A stretch of DNA of 64,000 nucleotides from contig NC_054872.1 of NCBI RefSeq assembly GCF_018320785.1, positions 39,420,551 through 39,484,550 of the forward strand, written 5' to 3'. Below, one piece after another: positions 20,626-33,754 of this stretch; position 1 is the first letter of the stretch, and every line of letters starts with the position of its first letter. The DNA is from Cheilinus undulatus. Lineage: Eukaryota > Chordata > Actinopteri > Labriformes > Labridae. The translations under genes and the position numbers were made by a program. The notes beneath the pieces are model-generated. The model saw only the letters and a program-made list of their open reading frames with translations, did no database searches and was not told the DNA's origin.

Positions 20626-21430
20626 TTTTCACAATTATCTGATTATTTCCATTAAAGTTGTCTTAGTTTTTCTACTTTATTTACACACCAGGCTGTGTGG
20701 AGTGTACTGTGGCTGCAGGTTGACCATGAGATCTTAAATCCAAAGGTGTGTGGGTCTGTAGTCAGGACTTTATTTCAAGTAACTTTAATGGTATATTCAC
20801 CTTAATAATACAGTGATGGATTGTTTCAGGGGTGGCATGGACATGGACAAATGGATATTATGTTAAATTTAATTCATCATACTGGATTAATATCAGAGAA
20901 TCTGATTTTATCTCTTTCTGGGAGATTAACCAGGCGGCAAAAGATAACTGTGAGTGACACATCAGGTCATGAGTGGGATCTTTAATCCAGTATTTTATCA
21001 CATATGAAAAACAATCTGATTGTATTCTGATAGGTTTATTAATGTAATCAACGCTTTCAGATTAAAAGTAATGACCAAATGTAGGATATTACAGCTTGTT
21101 ACATTAGCATTTAGGGTATACATTTCTGGTCCCCCATGTGACGCTCTGGCCCCATCCTTGATGTGGTGCTGACTGTATGTTCTGAGTATGTTTAGAGTAT
21201 GTTTGTAAAAGAAGAAAAGGTGCCACAGAAAAGCTGGCTAAAATAACAAAAACAATAAACCCAAGAACAGTTAAGCTTCTATTTATTGTTTTTTAAAGCT
21301 TGCTGCTCGATGTAAATGCACCAGGTGGAACTAGCACAGGTAGGCAAGTAGTGCCAGATGTCCAGCACAAATGAGGTATGGCTATTAAATAACAAAACTC
21401 TCACGTCATTGGAAACTTACAGCAGTTGTG
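20626..21430. other. Spacer, nothing recognised
   Basis: No gene-like exon. Possible pieces of dispersed repeat cannot be assigned. Confidence 0.4.
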
Positions 21431-21435
21431 TGCAA

Positions 21436-22560
21436 ATACCATAGACTGTAGAAAGAACTGGACAAACCCCGTGTGACGTCAATCGTCTGCTTACAATAGG
21501 CGGACTCAAACGGCTCTTGAAGCCAATCCGTGGAGGCGTCCATATTGAAATTGCGGTCTCAACCAAACTTTGGATCAACCTAACGGCCCGCCTAAGCGCG
21601 ACTTCCTGTCAGCCTGCTAGCTAGCATTCCAGTTGACAGAAATGAAGCCTCTGCCTGCTGAGCTATCTGTCAATCAAATGAGATGTGCCAATCAGCTTTC
21701 ATCCTAAATATAATCCAAACGATCATGGTACAAAAAAAATTTACCCCACGTACAGTGGGAGCACAATAAGACACTAGCTAATGAGACTCGTTTGGTGTTT
21801 TGAACCAGGCTGTAAACCAGTTTATTTCTGGTGTCAAATCCGGCTGTTTAACATGTGTCCAGACGGGACTTCTGGTGTTCCTGCAGCCAGCCTCAAGTGG
21901 ACACTGGTGGTTTAGCAATATAGTTTGCTCGTCCGTATTGGCTCCATTTTTTAGGACCGGAGGTTGCCGCTTGGTGAATACCCAGCCTTTCATATATAAC
22001 ACTCAGTGTGACTGTGAACCATTTGGTTTTATCTGATAAACGCAGTCTCATTATTCAATAGCCATACTGAACCTTGTAATGCAACCTATAACCTGCAGTC
22101 CACCATCCAAATTTAGGAATTAATTCTGTGACTTGGTGGTTTTACAGAGCTTTGTAGGCTAGGGATACATTCTATGCAAATAATTAGTCTGTAAAAGCTA
22201 GAAATAAATGTGAAACATTGCCATGACCACCCTGCCGCAGCTGCAGCACCTCACCCAGTTTGCTGCTTACAGTGAGAGTGAAGAAGAGCAGCCACTGCCG
22301 AGCACAGTCATGAGAGTGGACAGGTAGAATTTAATCAGTTATTGTATCATAAAGTGTACAGTCTATAGGCCTGCTCTGTTAAAAAAGTAGAACTAAAGAT
22401 TGTGCATTTTCAGTGCTGCATCCATGTTGCACCCGTATGTTTTCCTTAAGAAATGTCTTCAAATTTGAGTACATTACAGACTATGCTTATCCTGTGTGAA
22501 TGCACCACACCAAACACTGACGTCAGAGGGTAATTCACGAATTATCAGAGGTCACTAGGT
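21436..22560 (+). repeat. Teleost dispersed repeat (CCATAGACTGTA family)
   Basis: It opens with CCATAGACTGTAGAAAGAAC, followed by CCGTGTGACGTCAATCGTCT and GGAGGCGTCCATATTGAA, phrases I associate with a common fish repeat. The right boundary is uncertain. A short CATACAGTCTATGGTGG piece near 11970 may be related. Confidence 0.45.
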
Positions 22561-24300
22561 AAAACTTGCCCCGTACGAATAGGGCATAAGAAGAGAGGAA
22601 TCATAAAAATACAGAAAAAAACTTGCAGCTTTTTTAAGCTTGTCTTTTTAAAATAGATTACAGCAATCCCATGATTAATCATAATTAGAAGTTAGCCATA
22701 ATTATTTAAAGGTTATGAACAAGTGGGCTTGTCTGAGCCATGAAACTCCAGGGCTGAAAATGAGTCAAACTTGGGTCCTGGTGTCTACAACAAGCTGACC
22801 AACGTTGAAGTTAATCAGATGAAACCCCTTGGATGAGTTTGCTCAAATGTGAACACTGTAAATGGGGGATTATCATCTTTATTTGAAAAATCACACTCTT
22901 GCTCTGTACAGTGCGCAGGTCCTAATTATGACTAATTTTAGCAGAAAGCCACTTAATCTGTGGGGCTGTGTTGAAGTTAAGGATGAGAGGACACAGATGT
23001 TTGTCATTGACAAGAGGACAAGTGGGAAGTTTCCTCTTGTATTCGTAGGCTTTAATTTCAAGCTAGAAATTAACACATTAACATGATGAGCTGTTTTAAT
23101 ATGTATGATTGCTGACAAACTCATTAAAAATCACACATTTTCATATTAGTAGTTGATAATAACCGTGGATATTTTTTTTCTTTTATAAATCTCCCACTTG
23201 ATAACAAAAGTGTCGTTTATGGGAAGTGATTTAGTGAGCTATTTCTTTTGTCAGCCTCTCTTCACACTGTGTATTCACACATTTGAATAAAAGCCTCAGA
23301 GACAAACCTGCAAACACAACAAAAGCAAAAGTCTCTTCACTCAGCAGGAAGCAAAAAATATGCTGAAGCAACCCGTCTGACCTCACCTCCTTTCAAACCA
23401 CAGGGGCCAACAGAGAGCCTCTCTTCCATCAACAAATTACACACAGTGAGTCTGTTAAAAACAAAGCTAATTTTTATTTTTTGTCTCCTTTCACTTGATA
23501 TGATTTTAAACTCATGGATTCTAAAAAAAAAATAGACATACTCAGAAATAAAAGCAAAAGTAGACAAGATCAGCAACTAAACGCATCAAAAACGAGTACA
23601 ATCATCACCTTACAGCAGTGAACATCTGTCCGATTCTTTCAGTGTATTTCTCCGTCTTTTCTGTGTTTACAGTGATGAGATTTGAAGAGGTGCTTGTAAG
23701 TTAAATGTGTGATAGGTGAACCAAACACACCTGCACATGAAAACGCACTCACACAGACATACCCATGTAAAGCCTACTGCGAAATGCAAGTATTACACCC
23801 CTTGATTTTTCACAATCAATAGCTCAGTTAGCTCAGTATCACACTTGCATATTAACACACAGGTATCCACACCTACACACGTACAACCACACCATCTACG
23901 CCACGACAGATCCTGGAGTACTGAGGAGCAGGAGGGCAGAACTTTTTACAGATAATCACAGCGGTGATAGAGAAAAGAAAGCGAGTAGGGCTTCTCATTT
24001 CTTGTTTAGAGAGAGTGAATAAGAGGAGAAGAGGGTGAAGAAGGAGGAGAGAGAGATTATGTATTTACTGTTGCCACATGGCTGCCCTTTTCTTTTGACG
24101 TCAAGGTAGAAAGCCCTGTTGTCTTAAGGCTGTAACGTATTCGCTCTGATAAACAAAGTAGTCCTGACAAAATGCTAACATTTTACTGCCTCTTACTATT
24201 GATATTAAAAATGGCTTAGATGCTTTAAAGAGACATTGAGCTATGCTTCAGGCTACAATAATACAGCTTTAGCCAGTAACTCATTAGTTTACAATAGACC
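22561..24300. other. Spacer, nothing recognised
   Basis: Mostly unique AT-rich sequence. A CA-rich stretch lies at 23730-23890. No coding evidence. Confidence 0.4.
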
Positions 24301-25260
24301 CAAAGACAGTCTGAATGCAGACAGCAGCTCTCAGATGTTCCCTCTTGGAGGCCAACACAGTGAGACACTGCCTCTATCAGGACGGACATGCACTCTAAAA
24401 CTTTTGAAATAAAATTGGATAAACCTTTCGGTTAGGGTCAGGATTAGGGTTAGGATATAAAAAGTTAAAAGTAAAAAAAGACAACCTGAAAAACCTAATT
24501 ATAAAATGTTAAATAAAGCCAATTTGTTCTCCATGAAATCTCTCTTAACACAGCCAACACAGCTAAGGCTAAAGCTATATTAGCTATGTAGCTAACTTGG
24601 CTAGCATAGGTAATGTATCTATTTTAGCAGCATAGCTATGTCAACTGTGTAGCTAACACAGCAATTACCAATATAGCTAAGCAGTTCTGTTACCTTTGAA
24701 GCTCGTGTTGTGTAAATACATGCTAAAACTTTTAAAAAAAAAATCAGATAAAACTTCGGACCCCAAAGGTTTAAAGTAAATAACCTGACCTTCAAAACCC
24801 AATAAGAAAATGTTTAATAAAGCCAGCTAAACAGTCTGCTTACAAGAAAAAGGTTTGGCCTCCTTGAAAACACTCTAGCCTAATGCAGCTAACATAGGAA
24901 ATGCTAAAACTAATGATTCTACATGATTTAATGTAGCTAATGTAGCTGAAGCTAATGGTAACAAAGTTACATTAGCTCATGCAATCTTTGCAAAACCTAG
25001 CTTATGTAGGTTAGCAATATAGCTATGTTAACTGTGTAGCTAACTAAGCTGTGTTAGCTACAAAGCTATAGCTGTGTTAGCGGCATTGCCTACACTCCTA
25101 ATCAAGCTATATTAGCTTTAGCTACGGTTGGTAAGGCCAATTTTGTCAAAGCTAAAGCTAACATAGCTATGCTTGTTTATGTAGTAATGTTAACTATTTA
25201 GCTAGCATAGCTACGTTAGGTATAGCTAAAGCTACCAGAGCAAGTAATCCACTATTTGCT
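24300..25260 (+). repeat. Composite dispersed repeat with AGCT-rich array (copy 4, head module duplicated)
   Basis: The head module CACTCTAAAACTTTTGAAAT appears near 24390 and again, diverged, near 24720. Each is followed by a TAAAGCCA... module (the second reads TAAAGCCAGCTAAACAGTCT) and by arrays of GCTAACATAGCTATG-type units (24545-24690 and 24880-25230). TTAGGGTTAGG lies at about 24443. Confidence 0.75.
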
Positions 25261-25499
25261 AAAGTACTTTTAAACAGGAAATAGGCAAACTTGGTCCCAT
25301 CCTTCCAGACAGAGATGGTGTCTAATGTGTTCAATTTCCTTTGTGACTATATATCTCTCTCAATCTCAGATGTGCTTTATTGGCATGAACAAATGCATCG
25401 TGTTGTTGCCAAAGCAGTACAGAAAAACGATTAAACTGTTACAAGCTACTCTCTCTCTGTCTTGTGGTCTGCAAGAGCTCAGAGCTGCAGCCTGCGCTC

Positions 25500-25990
25500 T
25501 CCATTAGACATCTGCTGAAGTAGCTAATTCTTCTGCTACTTGCTAGCTAACATTTATTTTTTTTATGTAACAATATGATAGGGGAGAAACATAACATTTT
25601 CTTGTATATAAACTTAATAAGCATTAACTGTCGTGACCATGAGCTCTATCAAACAACCTATTCATGACAGAGTAATTTTTCCCCCTAGCTAGCAGTTTAA
25701 TAGAAAGGTAAATTTGTAGCTAATGGTCATTTTTTAATTTTTATTTAACCTTTATTTAGCCAGGTAAGTCCCATTGAGATCAAAGATGTCTTTTTCAATG
25801 GAAACCTGAATGTTAGCTAACATATCTTTAATTGTAATGGTAAGCTAGCCACTATAACAAGAAGCAAATCTTTTTTTTTTAAAGCAATGGCTGCTTTTAA
25901 GCTCAGGCTAAGCTAATCCATAATAGTTGATGGTTACATTGAGCTAATTCTATGCTAACATTTGGCCAGTTTAGCTAATGTTTACACTCA
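25500..25990. repeat. AGCTAA-rich segment plus a LINE-tail-like piece
   Basis: Scattered GCTAGCTAACAT-type units, with an embedded TTTATTTAGCCAGGTAAGTC CCATTGAG phrase (about 25751-25779) found in many teleost repeats. Boundaries are unclear. Confidence 0.4.
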
Positions 25991-26840
25991 ATAGGAGGGA
26001 AAGCTTCTATTCTGTCTTGTAATGCTAACAAGGGCATACTTTGTCTTGGCTGGTCTGATTTACTGTCGCTTTTTTTAGTTCATGATTTATTCAGAATATA
26101 TAAGCATATAGGGAAAGGAGCTTAACCAAACTGTGATACTCAACCTGCTCATCTCAAGCCATGTGGGGATCTTTTATGACAAGTTGTGGCTCTTAAGGTT
26201 CTTGTAGAAGCAGAAATGATTTATTGCAGGTCAAATCAATCAATTTGTGTACCATACATAGACAAGACTCGGTCAAGACCCCTTATTTTTTCTTAAATAC
26301 GTGATAAATATGGATGACAAAAGAGAAAGGCACCATGCAAGAGAGAGAAATCTGCTAGTGCATCTGCAGTAAACGTACTGATTGAGAAATGACATCTCCT
26401 ATTAAAGTTGACGATTCTTAAGCCTTAGTTTGAATATTTTCTGCAGCTGCTTGCTGTCAGTACTGTCCTTAACTCTCAGTTTATGATGATTACTGCTGTG
26501 ATACACGTCGGCATCAATCAGCCTGCACACACGCCTGATGTGTAAACGGAGTATGGGGTGAAACATTTCAAAACAAGGGAAGTCTTTTATGATCTCTACA
26601 GCTGATGAATATTGCCAAAAAGCAGAAAACAAAAAATAAAGCTTTGGATGAGATTTGGCAGCCTGAACAGGTCAACACTGAGTTGTACTGCACTGCGGCT
26701 AACGTTAGCACGCAACTATTTGGCTAACACCTGAGGCTAGCTTCATTAACCTCCTGCATGTACATGTGAGGACATTACAGTATGGCTTCCATACAACGAA
26801 GTAATCATTTCTGCTGTTAGAATTTGAAGATAAATGTAAT
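25991..26840. other. Spacer, nothing recognised
   Basis: No supportable gene or clear repeat, apart from isolated phrases (AGCCATGTGGGGATC near 26157) that may be hAT remnants. Confidence 0.35.
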
Positions 26841-27905
26841 GTCTTTTAGGGGAATTTGTTGGATATTTTGGAGAATTGGCTTAAATTTTCAAGTTTTTTA
26901 CATATTTTTTTTTCAAATTAGGCTTTTATATTTTGTAGTGTTCCATTGGAAATATTGGGGGAAAATTTATTTGATTTGTTTTGGATTTTAAAGTCAATTT
27001 GGAAATTTGTTTGGATATTTTGGATGGATGAATTTGACTTTACTTTTTTAGGGAAAATGCCTTTTGAAATTTTTGGTGTTTTTGTGGAAATTTGGGGAAA
27101 TGGGAATTTAATTGTGAATATATGGGGGAATTTTCCATCATTTTCATGGTTTTTAGGGGACTAGATTTGTATATTTTTGGTAAGTTGATAAGAAATTTCG
27201 AGGGAAATTTGCTTGAAATTTCAGGAATTTTCCACAGAATCAGAGAGAATTTATTTGAATATTTTGGAGAATTAACTTGAAATTTTTAAGTATTTTCATG
27301 GAAACTTGGGGATAAGTCTGTATGTTCTGGAGAGTTTTATTGGAAGTTTTAGGAGATTTGGTTTGATTGTTTTTTGCATTTTCATGGCTGTTTGGGAAAT
27401 TTGTTTGGATGTTTCAGGAATTGGATTTTACAGTTTTGGGGGAACTTTTTTGTATTTTTGGTTTAATTGGACATTTTTGTGTGTGTGTGTGTGGGGGGGG
27501 GGGGGGGGCTGAAAATTGCAGAGATATTTGGTTGCTTGGGGGAATTTTTCAGCATTTTTAGATTTTTTGGGGTGATTGTAATTTTATACTTTTTGGTAAT
27601 TTGAGAAGAAATTTCAGAGGAATGTGCTTAAAATTTTAAGGTGTTTTTATGGAATTTTGGGGAACATTTTTATAGGAATGTTTAAGTTTTATCATAAAGT
27701 TTCACTGAATTATTTGGGGAATATTTATTTATTATTTATTGAAGAAATTGTGGGACATTTTTATGTAATAATTTAAAAATTTGTTTTTAAACTTTTACAG
27801 AAAAAACATTTTCTTTTAATGAATTAATTCCTTTTAAATTTTAGGGAAATTGTGTGGATTTTGAAAAGGAAAATTTCCTAAAATGTAGTGGAAATGTTGA
27901 TGTTT
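26840..27905 (+). repeat. G/T-skewed degenerate repeat
   Basis: Over a kilobase is made of variants of TTTTGGAGAATTGACTT, GGAAATTTGGGG and TTTTTGGGGAA, with very few C on the plus strand. It includes a (GT)n tract followed by a G-run at about 27478-27508. Four open frames here encode Phe/Gly/Trp-rich low-complexity peptides and are not genes. Confidence 0.8.
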
Positions 27906-30300
27906 GACCTTAGCAGGCCCTAGTTGTCCATCATTAAAATGACTCCCCCATCCTTTTCTCAATGGCTGACTCCATTTCTTGATTATCACATGGCTGACAC
28001 ACAGCCAAAATACCTGCTCTCAAACTGATCCAGTGCTGTATTTTCTGCAGAACTGGTACATTCTGGAGAGTTGTGGGAATCATTTTTGGTCAAAAATAAT
28101 TCCTGTTCAAAGACAAGGCTGAGCTTTTATACTTCTGAGGTCCTTCTGATCCCAAATAAGTCGGAGGAACTGAAAATACATTCCAAACAAAAGCTCAGGT
28201 CTCATTAAATAGGAGTTAAATTAACATTTTGTAATGACTTGAAATTTAGCATTTTGTCCTGCTCTTTTTTAAATTCCTTTTAAGTTAGAGTCAGTGAAAT
28301 GACAGAAAATTGTTTTTTCTTATTTGCAAACCTGGTCAGGTGACCAGATGACTGTATCCCACCCTGAGGGTGACATCAGAGTCAAAAGGCTGATTAGTAA
28401 ATATGGTCGATTGCCAACTCCTTCAGGTAAACTTTTTTTTCCTTGTTGAATGTATTCCTTTTCCCTCCCTCTGCAGCAAGGATTCCTGCAGTCTCCTGTT
28501 ATCGCCCTCTGGAGGCACACGCCATATCTCCAGCCCCTATCATACATCCTGTCATGTATCCCATCCTCCAGCGTGCTGCACACGCTAACAAGACATTTGT
28601 TGCCCACGTTGCTGACTTCACCACATCCTGGCATGCATACACCCCATAACTGCTATATAAATCAGCACAAAAACACCAGTTGGCGCTGTCACTTGTGGAA
28701 GACATCCAAGTTCCCCCTGTCAGTCCTCCGCACCGCAACCAATATTTACCCCTACGTTGATTGACAGGGAAAATGCCAGGCGTGGGCCGGTGATTCAGAG
28801 AGGCCAAGTAATGGGACTCTTTCTATGTTGGAGATGTGAGGTGGGCGACTTAATGACAAGGGGAGAGGTGGTGGGCGAGATCCTTCCATTGTATTGCCTG
28901 GTCCTGTGCGATCGCCGCTGTTGCTCGCCTGGTGGAAGTGTGGCACGCTGTTAATTAGCCAGACGCTGCTGTTTCTTAGAGGGTGAGTGATTGACAAGAC
29001 GCCATCTGGTCGCAGCGAGGAGAGGGCGAGACGTGGGGTTCTGTGGCACAACATCTTTGCTGCAAGCTGAGGATTTAAATATATACAGAACACCTGAAGT
29101 CAGGGATGTATGAGGAATCTATTTAACTACTCAAAGCAATGATATCCATCTATTTATCTATCTATCTATGATGCACCTGAAGTGTTCTCCAGTTTCACTG
29201 TAATGGAGACCTTTCTTGTCACAGTCCTCGTCTAGCATGCTGTATACTAATGCACTCATTAGCTGTTGTAATGGAAAAGTACTGGGCCTTAATAGACTTG
29301 CAACATTGACTTTGCCCATGAGGACTGAATGAGCCTGTAGATGGTTGGTAAACAATGGATAATTAGGATAATATATGGGAATTAGGCGTGCTTTGCTGTA
29401 AAGGACGTGAGCGGGGGATTTAGAACAATGATAAACATTCATATATAATTGTCTCTCTGTGTAGCATATACCCTTTTGGTATGCTGACTCCTCCGCAGAA
29501 GTGTCTACAATTTGTCACATTACTGAATTATGATGTTCCATATAATTCTCTGCTATTGTATTGCATGCTTGCACCTTATTTTTGTGTACTTTATGCCCAG
29601 ACTTAAGCCTTTAGATAAGCGGTGTCAATAGCTGCTGACAGTGGCTAAAGAATCCAGGCTGCAGCTCTATCGTAAAGAATAAACACAACACCACTGCAGA
29701 ACCCCACAAATGATGCATTTAGTGTGAAAACAGGGAGCATGTAAGGATAAGAATACATTATGTAGCAAAACAAACCAGCCTGGTCTGATTTTAGAAGAAA
29801 AACAAGTGATTAATTCTTCATTCCCTTCATTTGAAGTGTAGCTCCGAACACATAGTTTACTGAGCTGACATTACAGCTTGCCCAAATAGTTTCAGAGAAG
29901 GGCTTAAAATCGATGCGCAATTAGGGGTGTCTTGTATCAGGCATGATGAATTATGCTCTCTGTTCTAAGGCCGCTCTATAGACACTTGATCAATTCAGCT
30001 TCTAGGGACCTGGTAGGGCCGGCCGGAGAGAAATTGCTCTATTCCAAAGCCATTCAGTCGAAGGTATTGATTAACCATTGCTCTCTGAATTGAAAGTCTA
30101 TCCGGGATCTGTTCCATGTAGGGAGGGGGTTGAAGGAGAGGCTGCAGCCTGAGCCTGCTACATACTGAGCGAATAAAGCTATACAATCAGGCTTCCTGCA
30201 CACTTATTTGGTTTTTCTATAGACTTCACTTTGAGGCCTGTGTCCACATCTCAGTTTCTTTTTTCATTTGCAGTGGCAGCACTCATTTTCAATACAAAAC
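27906..30300. other. Repeat-poor intergenic island
   Basis: Sequence is balanced in composition and free of the repeats seen around it. The part at 28760-29050 is GC-richer and holds CTGTTAATTAGCCAG (about 28949), a homeodomain-type core. A TCTA microsatellite lies at about 29149-29168. Overlapping open frames on both strands at 28.3-29.1 kb lack any domain. The region could hold conserved regulatory DNA; this is inference. Confidence 0.35.
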
Positions 30301-30829
30301 CAGTATAGTTAGGGTTTTTAGTCTCTCAGTCTGAATGTGAAAAAAAAACCGCCCTTGACATCAGCTGTTTGCTCAGTTGAAAACAGGAGTGCACGAATAT
30401 TACTTTATTAAAGACCAAAAAAAAAAAAAAAAAGGAAAACCCATGAAAGGTTGTTGTCGACCTGGATGCACTAATCGATGACAACACAAACCCCGGTTTA
30501 GTTCTAGAGTCAGTGAAATAAAACCTAGAGGAGTTACTTGTGTATTAATGTTATAATACGCTCCATTGTCTCTGTAGGTTGCAACAGACAGAAGCACCAC
30601 ATAGACTTTTCTTAAGCCTGAAAAATATGACTGCTATTACCTAACATTGCCAGAGCGCTGACAGAAAGAAACAGCTGACAGTCATCCTCACAATATCACT
30701 GCTTCACAAACAGCAGAACATATTGAACATGCATAAAATCATCCATACTTTTGTAACCTGGTGGGGTTTTAAGGGGAAGGATTCTCTTCCCTCTCTCTGA
30801 GGTTGGAAGATGAAAACTGGATTGGAGTT

Positions 30830-31310
30830 ATTCTGAAATGCAGACTAAAACTATGACTAAAACTATTCATCAACAGCCTTTATATTTCATGACAAAAACT
30901 AAACTAAAACTAACGAAAATAGGTTGATGACGACTAAAACTGACAAAAACTAAGTTTAGTTTTAGTCAAAATGACTAAAACTAGACTAAAATGTTATTTA
31001 GTTTTCGCTGGACATTCAAAATCTGTGATATTTCTCCACTGTTAGTAAATCAGTCTAAATACAATGCATCTGTAGCTATTTTGCCTCTCAGCTGTAGAAA
31101 GCAGGGACCCCAAGTTTGGCAGAGTGCAGAGAACACATTACCATGATTTGGTACCAGATTTAGGCAAGAAAGTAAATGCTTGAACTAAAAGTAAAGACTA
31201 AAATTTGAGGATTTTTTCTGGACTAAAACTAGACTAAAACTAAAAAGGACAGAGATGACTAAAATGTTACGAAAACTAAAATTAGAAATAGCTGCCAAAA
31301 TTAACACTGC
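30830..31310 (+). repeat. ACTAAAA-type dispersed repeat
   Basis: Dense GACTAAAACTAAAACTAACG-type units at both ends (30835-31010 and 31190-31290) around a unique middle part. This pattern is common in teleost intergenic DNA. A shorter similar stretch is at 40660-40765. Confidence 0.65.
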
Positions 31311-31389
31311 TGAAATGTTTGTTTTACCATGCTAAGATTGCTTCATTGTGTGCATGTATGACTTACGTGATGAAAAAAACAAACAAACA

Positions 31390-31990
31390 AACTAGAAAAG
31401 CACTCAGAGAGTGCAGACCTCCACCATTAGCCCTATCTTCCAATAGTAAAGAATCCTTTAAAAACATTCCTGGATCCAGATGGTGATCTGGATCACTCCC
31501 AAAATTTAATTTGCCGATTACTCCCTCCCTGGTGGGGTGGAGACACAGTGAAGCAAAGCATTGGCTTCGCTACGTGTGGAAGTCATGGCAGAGGGTGAAT
31601 ATTCCTCTATTCCTCCCAGCATTGTGAGTATTCTCGCTACAATTAGCTGTCTTTCTCTCTGTTACACTCCAACTCTTCTCCTTGACCGGGCATGCGTCTT
31701 TCAAACTCTATACACTCCAAAACGTTGAAAAGTTACTCATGTCTGCCATCTCCTGGTGTAAAGCAATAACAGCGCAGATCACCGCCATTAGCCCTGTCTC
31801 CCAATAGTACAGAATCCTTTAAAAAATTCCTGGATCCAGACGATGATCCAGATCAGTCCCAAAATCTAATCAGTTCTTCCTTATGCCATTTCTGACATTT
31901 CCTGAAAATTCATGAAAATCCGTCCACGAACAACAAACAAACAAACAAACAAACCCACCTGATCACATAACCTCCTTGGCGGAGGTAATG
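31390..31990 (+). mobile_element. CCTCCGCC-type element, one truncated and one fuller copy
   Basis: The phrase CCATTAGCCCTATCTTCCAA...CCTGGATCCAGA at 31421-31480 repeats at 31781-31840. The second copy runs on to ACATAACCTCCTTGGCGGAG (about 31966-31985). The inverted counterpart is at 47240-47502. The ends GGCGGAGGT / ACCTCCGCC suggest an inverted-repeat DNA element; the superfamily is unassigned. Confidence 0.6.
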
Positions 31991-32485
31991 AATATTTTTC
32001 TTCACTTACATTTGAGAACTCTAGAAAAAATTACTGAATAATAGATGAACATTCAAGGGAGTGAATATGCAGATCTATGCTTTGTCCTTAATCACGTTTT
32101 ATTATCTTGCTCATCTTTGCTAAAAGTTGGAGAAACACATCTTTGTTTGTTAGAATAAATCCAATGATTCTTTAAAAGATGGAAAATACAATGCTTGGTT
32201 CTGCAGCTCCACGTAGTGTTAAATGGTGGCTTACACTGGTCAAAGCTTTTGGTCCCCTTTGGCCTCTGTGTGGTCATGTGACTTAAAGTTATGAACTGAC
32301 AATTTAGCAATGCATAGTTTGCAGTGTGATCTAATTTTTTCATCTTTATTTATGAGAAAATATCATCAAACTGTAGACATTACTTCCATCTGTTTGCCTG
32401 CTGTAATAATGAGAGGCCAACATCATGCTGTAAAATTAGTACTTATCAGCACCAGTGCTGGGTTTAAGTACTGGTATCAGTCAGG

Positions 32486-32778
32486 GTGGAAAGTAACTAA
32501 TTACATCTACTCAAGTTACTGTATTTGAGTAGCTTTTTAAAGTACTTGTACTATTTAAGGTAATTTTCAAAATCATTAATTTTACTTCAGTATATGCGGG
32601 AAGTATTGTAGCTAGTTACATTTTGTATTGTATCAAGTACTGAGTAAAAAATAAACACTGAAAGCCATAAATAACTGCTATAGAGCAGTACTTTTACTTC
32701 TATTTAAGTGCATTTCTAACCAAAGTAACTGTACATTTACTTGAGTACAATTGTCTGGTACTTTTTCCACCTCTGATG
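32486..32778. mobile_element. hAT-like MITE (GGTGGAAAGTAAC ends)
   Basis: The left end is CAGGGTGGAAAGTAACTAAT; the right end is GTACTTTTTCCACCTCTG. The inside holds the characteristic TACTCAAGTTACTGTATTTG. There is no coding part. A target duplication was not visible. Confidence 0.6.
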
Positions 32779-33150
32779 TTGTGTTTCCCTAGAGCAGGGG
32801 TCATCAACAGCAGCTGGAAAAGGGCCTGCTTTTTCCTGTACAGGTACTTTGGGGGGCCGATCTCTTACAAGAATAAATTAAATTTTTAAATGGTCTCATT
32901 AACATATTTTTGTTTAAATATTTTAATTTTCATTTCAAAAACATCTAATTGTTATTTCAAATATTTTTAATTGTTAGGCTCAGTCCTATTTACCACAGCC
33001 AGCCACAAGGGGGCGATTGAGATATTTCAGCTGAATATTCCTGAAGCCAAAAGTTGACAGAAAATGGCAGTTTTATCAGGAATGGACTGATAAATTTTTG
33101 TTTAACATGCATTACATTAACTAGTAATGGCTGATCGGTGGTTTTCTGGG

Positions 33151-33165
<15 letters not shown>

Positions 33166-33199
<34 letters not shown>
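33166..33199. repeat. (TA)n microsatellite
   Basis: An uninterrupted TA run directly after a poly(A) run, and directly before a mariner-type MITE end. Confidence 0.9.
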
Positions 33200-33205
<6 letters not shown>

Positions 33206-33206
<1 letters not shown>

Positions 33207-33754
33207 AGGTGCTTAACAAATTTATTAGACCACCTGTCATATTTGTCTCAAAGACCATCCAGTATCATGAAGTGCTTTAATGCGGACTCTTTCATTTTCA
33301 GTCATCTCTCCACGTTTGACCATTTTGAACAGGAATGAGGGATTTCAAACTGAATTCACCCAAATTTGAGCCGGCTCACTGGGCTTCTCTGAGAAGTCAG
33401 AAATTAATCAAGCATAACATTTAACCACTAAAACTCATTTTTCTGTTCAGGAATGCAAGTAAATAACTATAATTTGACATATTAATCAAGAAATAATAAT
33501 GTGCTTTACTATTTTTTTCAGTTTTTTGTAAATCAGTAAATTTGAAAATTAATGGATAACAATAAGAATTATATTTTAGCATTAAAAATATCATTTAGTT
33601 TAAAGAGCTTCTACATATTGGTTTATTAACCATTGCAGAAACATAAAAAATGATTTTGGTAATTACCAATGCGGTTAATCTAGGGCAGCTGTGGCATAAA
33701 TCTTACTTCAGTTAGGGTTAGGGTGGTCTAATAAATTCTTTAAGCACTGTACAT
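33206..33754. mobile_element. Mariner/Tc1-type MITE nested in a hAT-like element
   Basis: The left end is GGTGCTTAACAAATTTATTA followed by GACCACC; the right end reads inward as AGTGCTTAAAGAATTTATTA followed by GACCACC. These are about 27-base inverted repeats. The inside is non-coding. Both ends abut TA/TG-type dinucleotides consistent with a TA target. Confidence 0.7.

Noticed and set aside
19696..20737. Overlapping plus-strand frames resembling Phe-rich membrane proteins
   Set aside because: They come from pyrimidine bias in the inverted repeat array; three frames are equally open and none has a family motif.
26946..27561. Phe/Trp/Gly-rich open frames
   Set aside because: Products of the G/T-skewed degenerate repeat; no conserved domain.
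28320..29093. Possible gene from overlapping open frames on both strands
   Set aside because: Several frames are open at once in a GC-richer stretch, with no domain, splice pattern or start support; more likely conserved non-coding DNA or chance.
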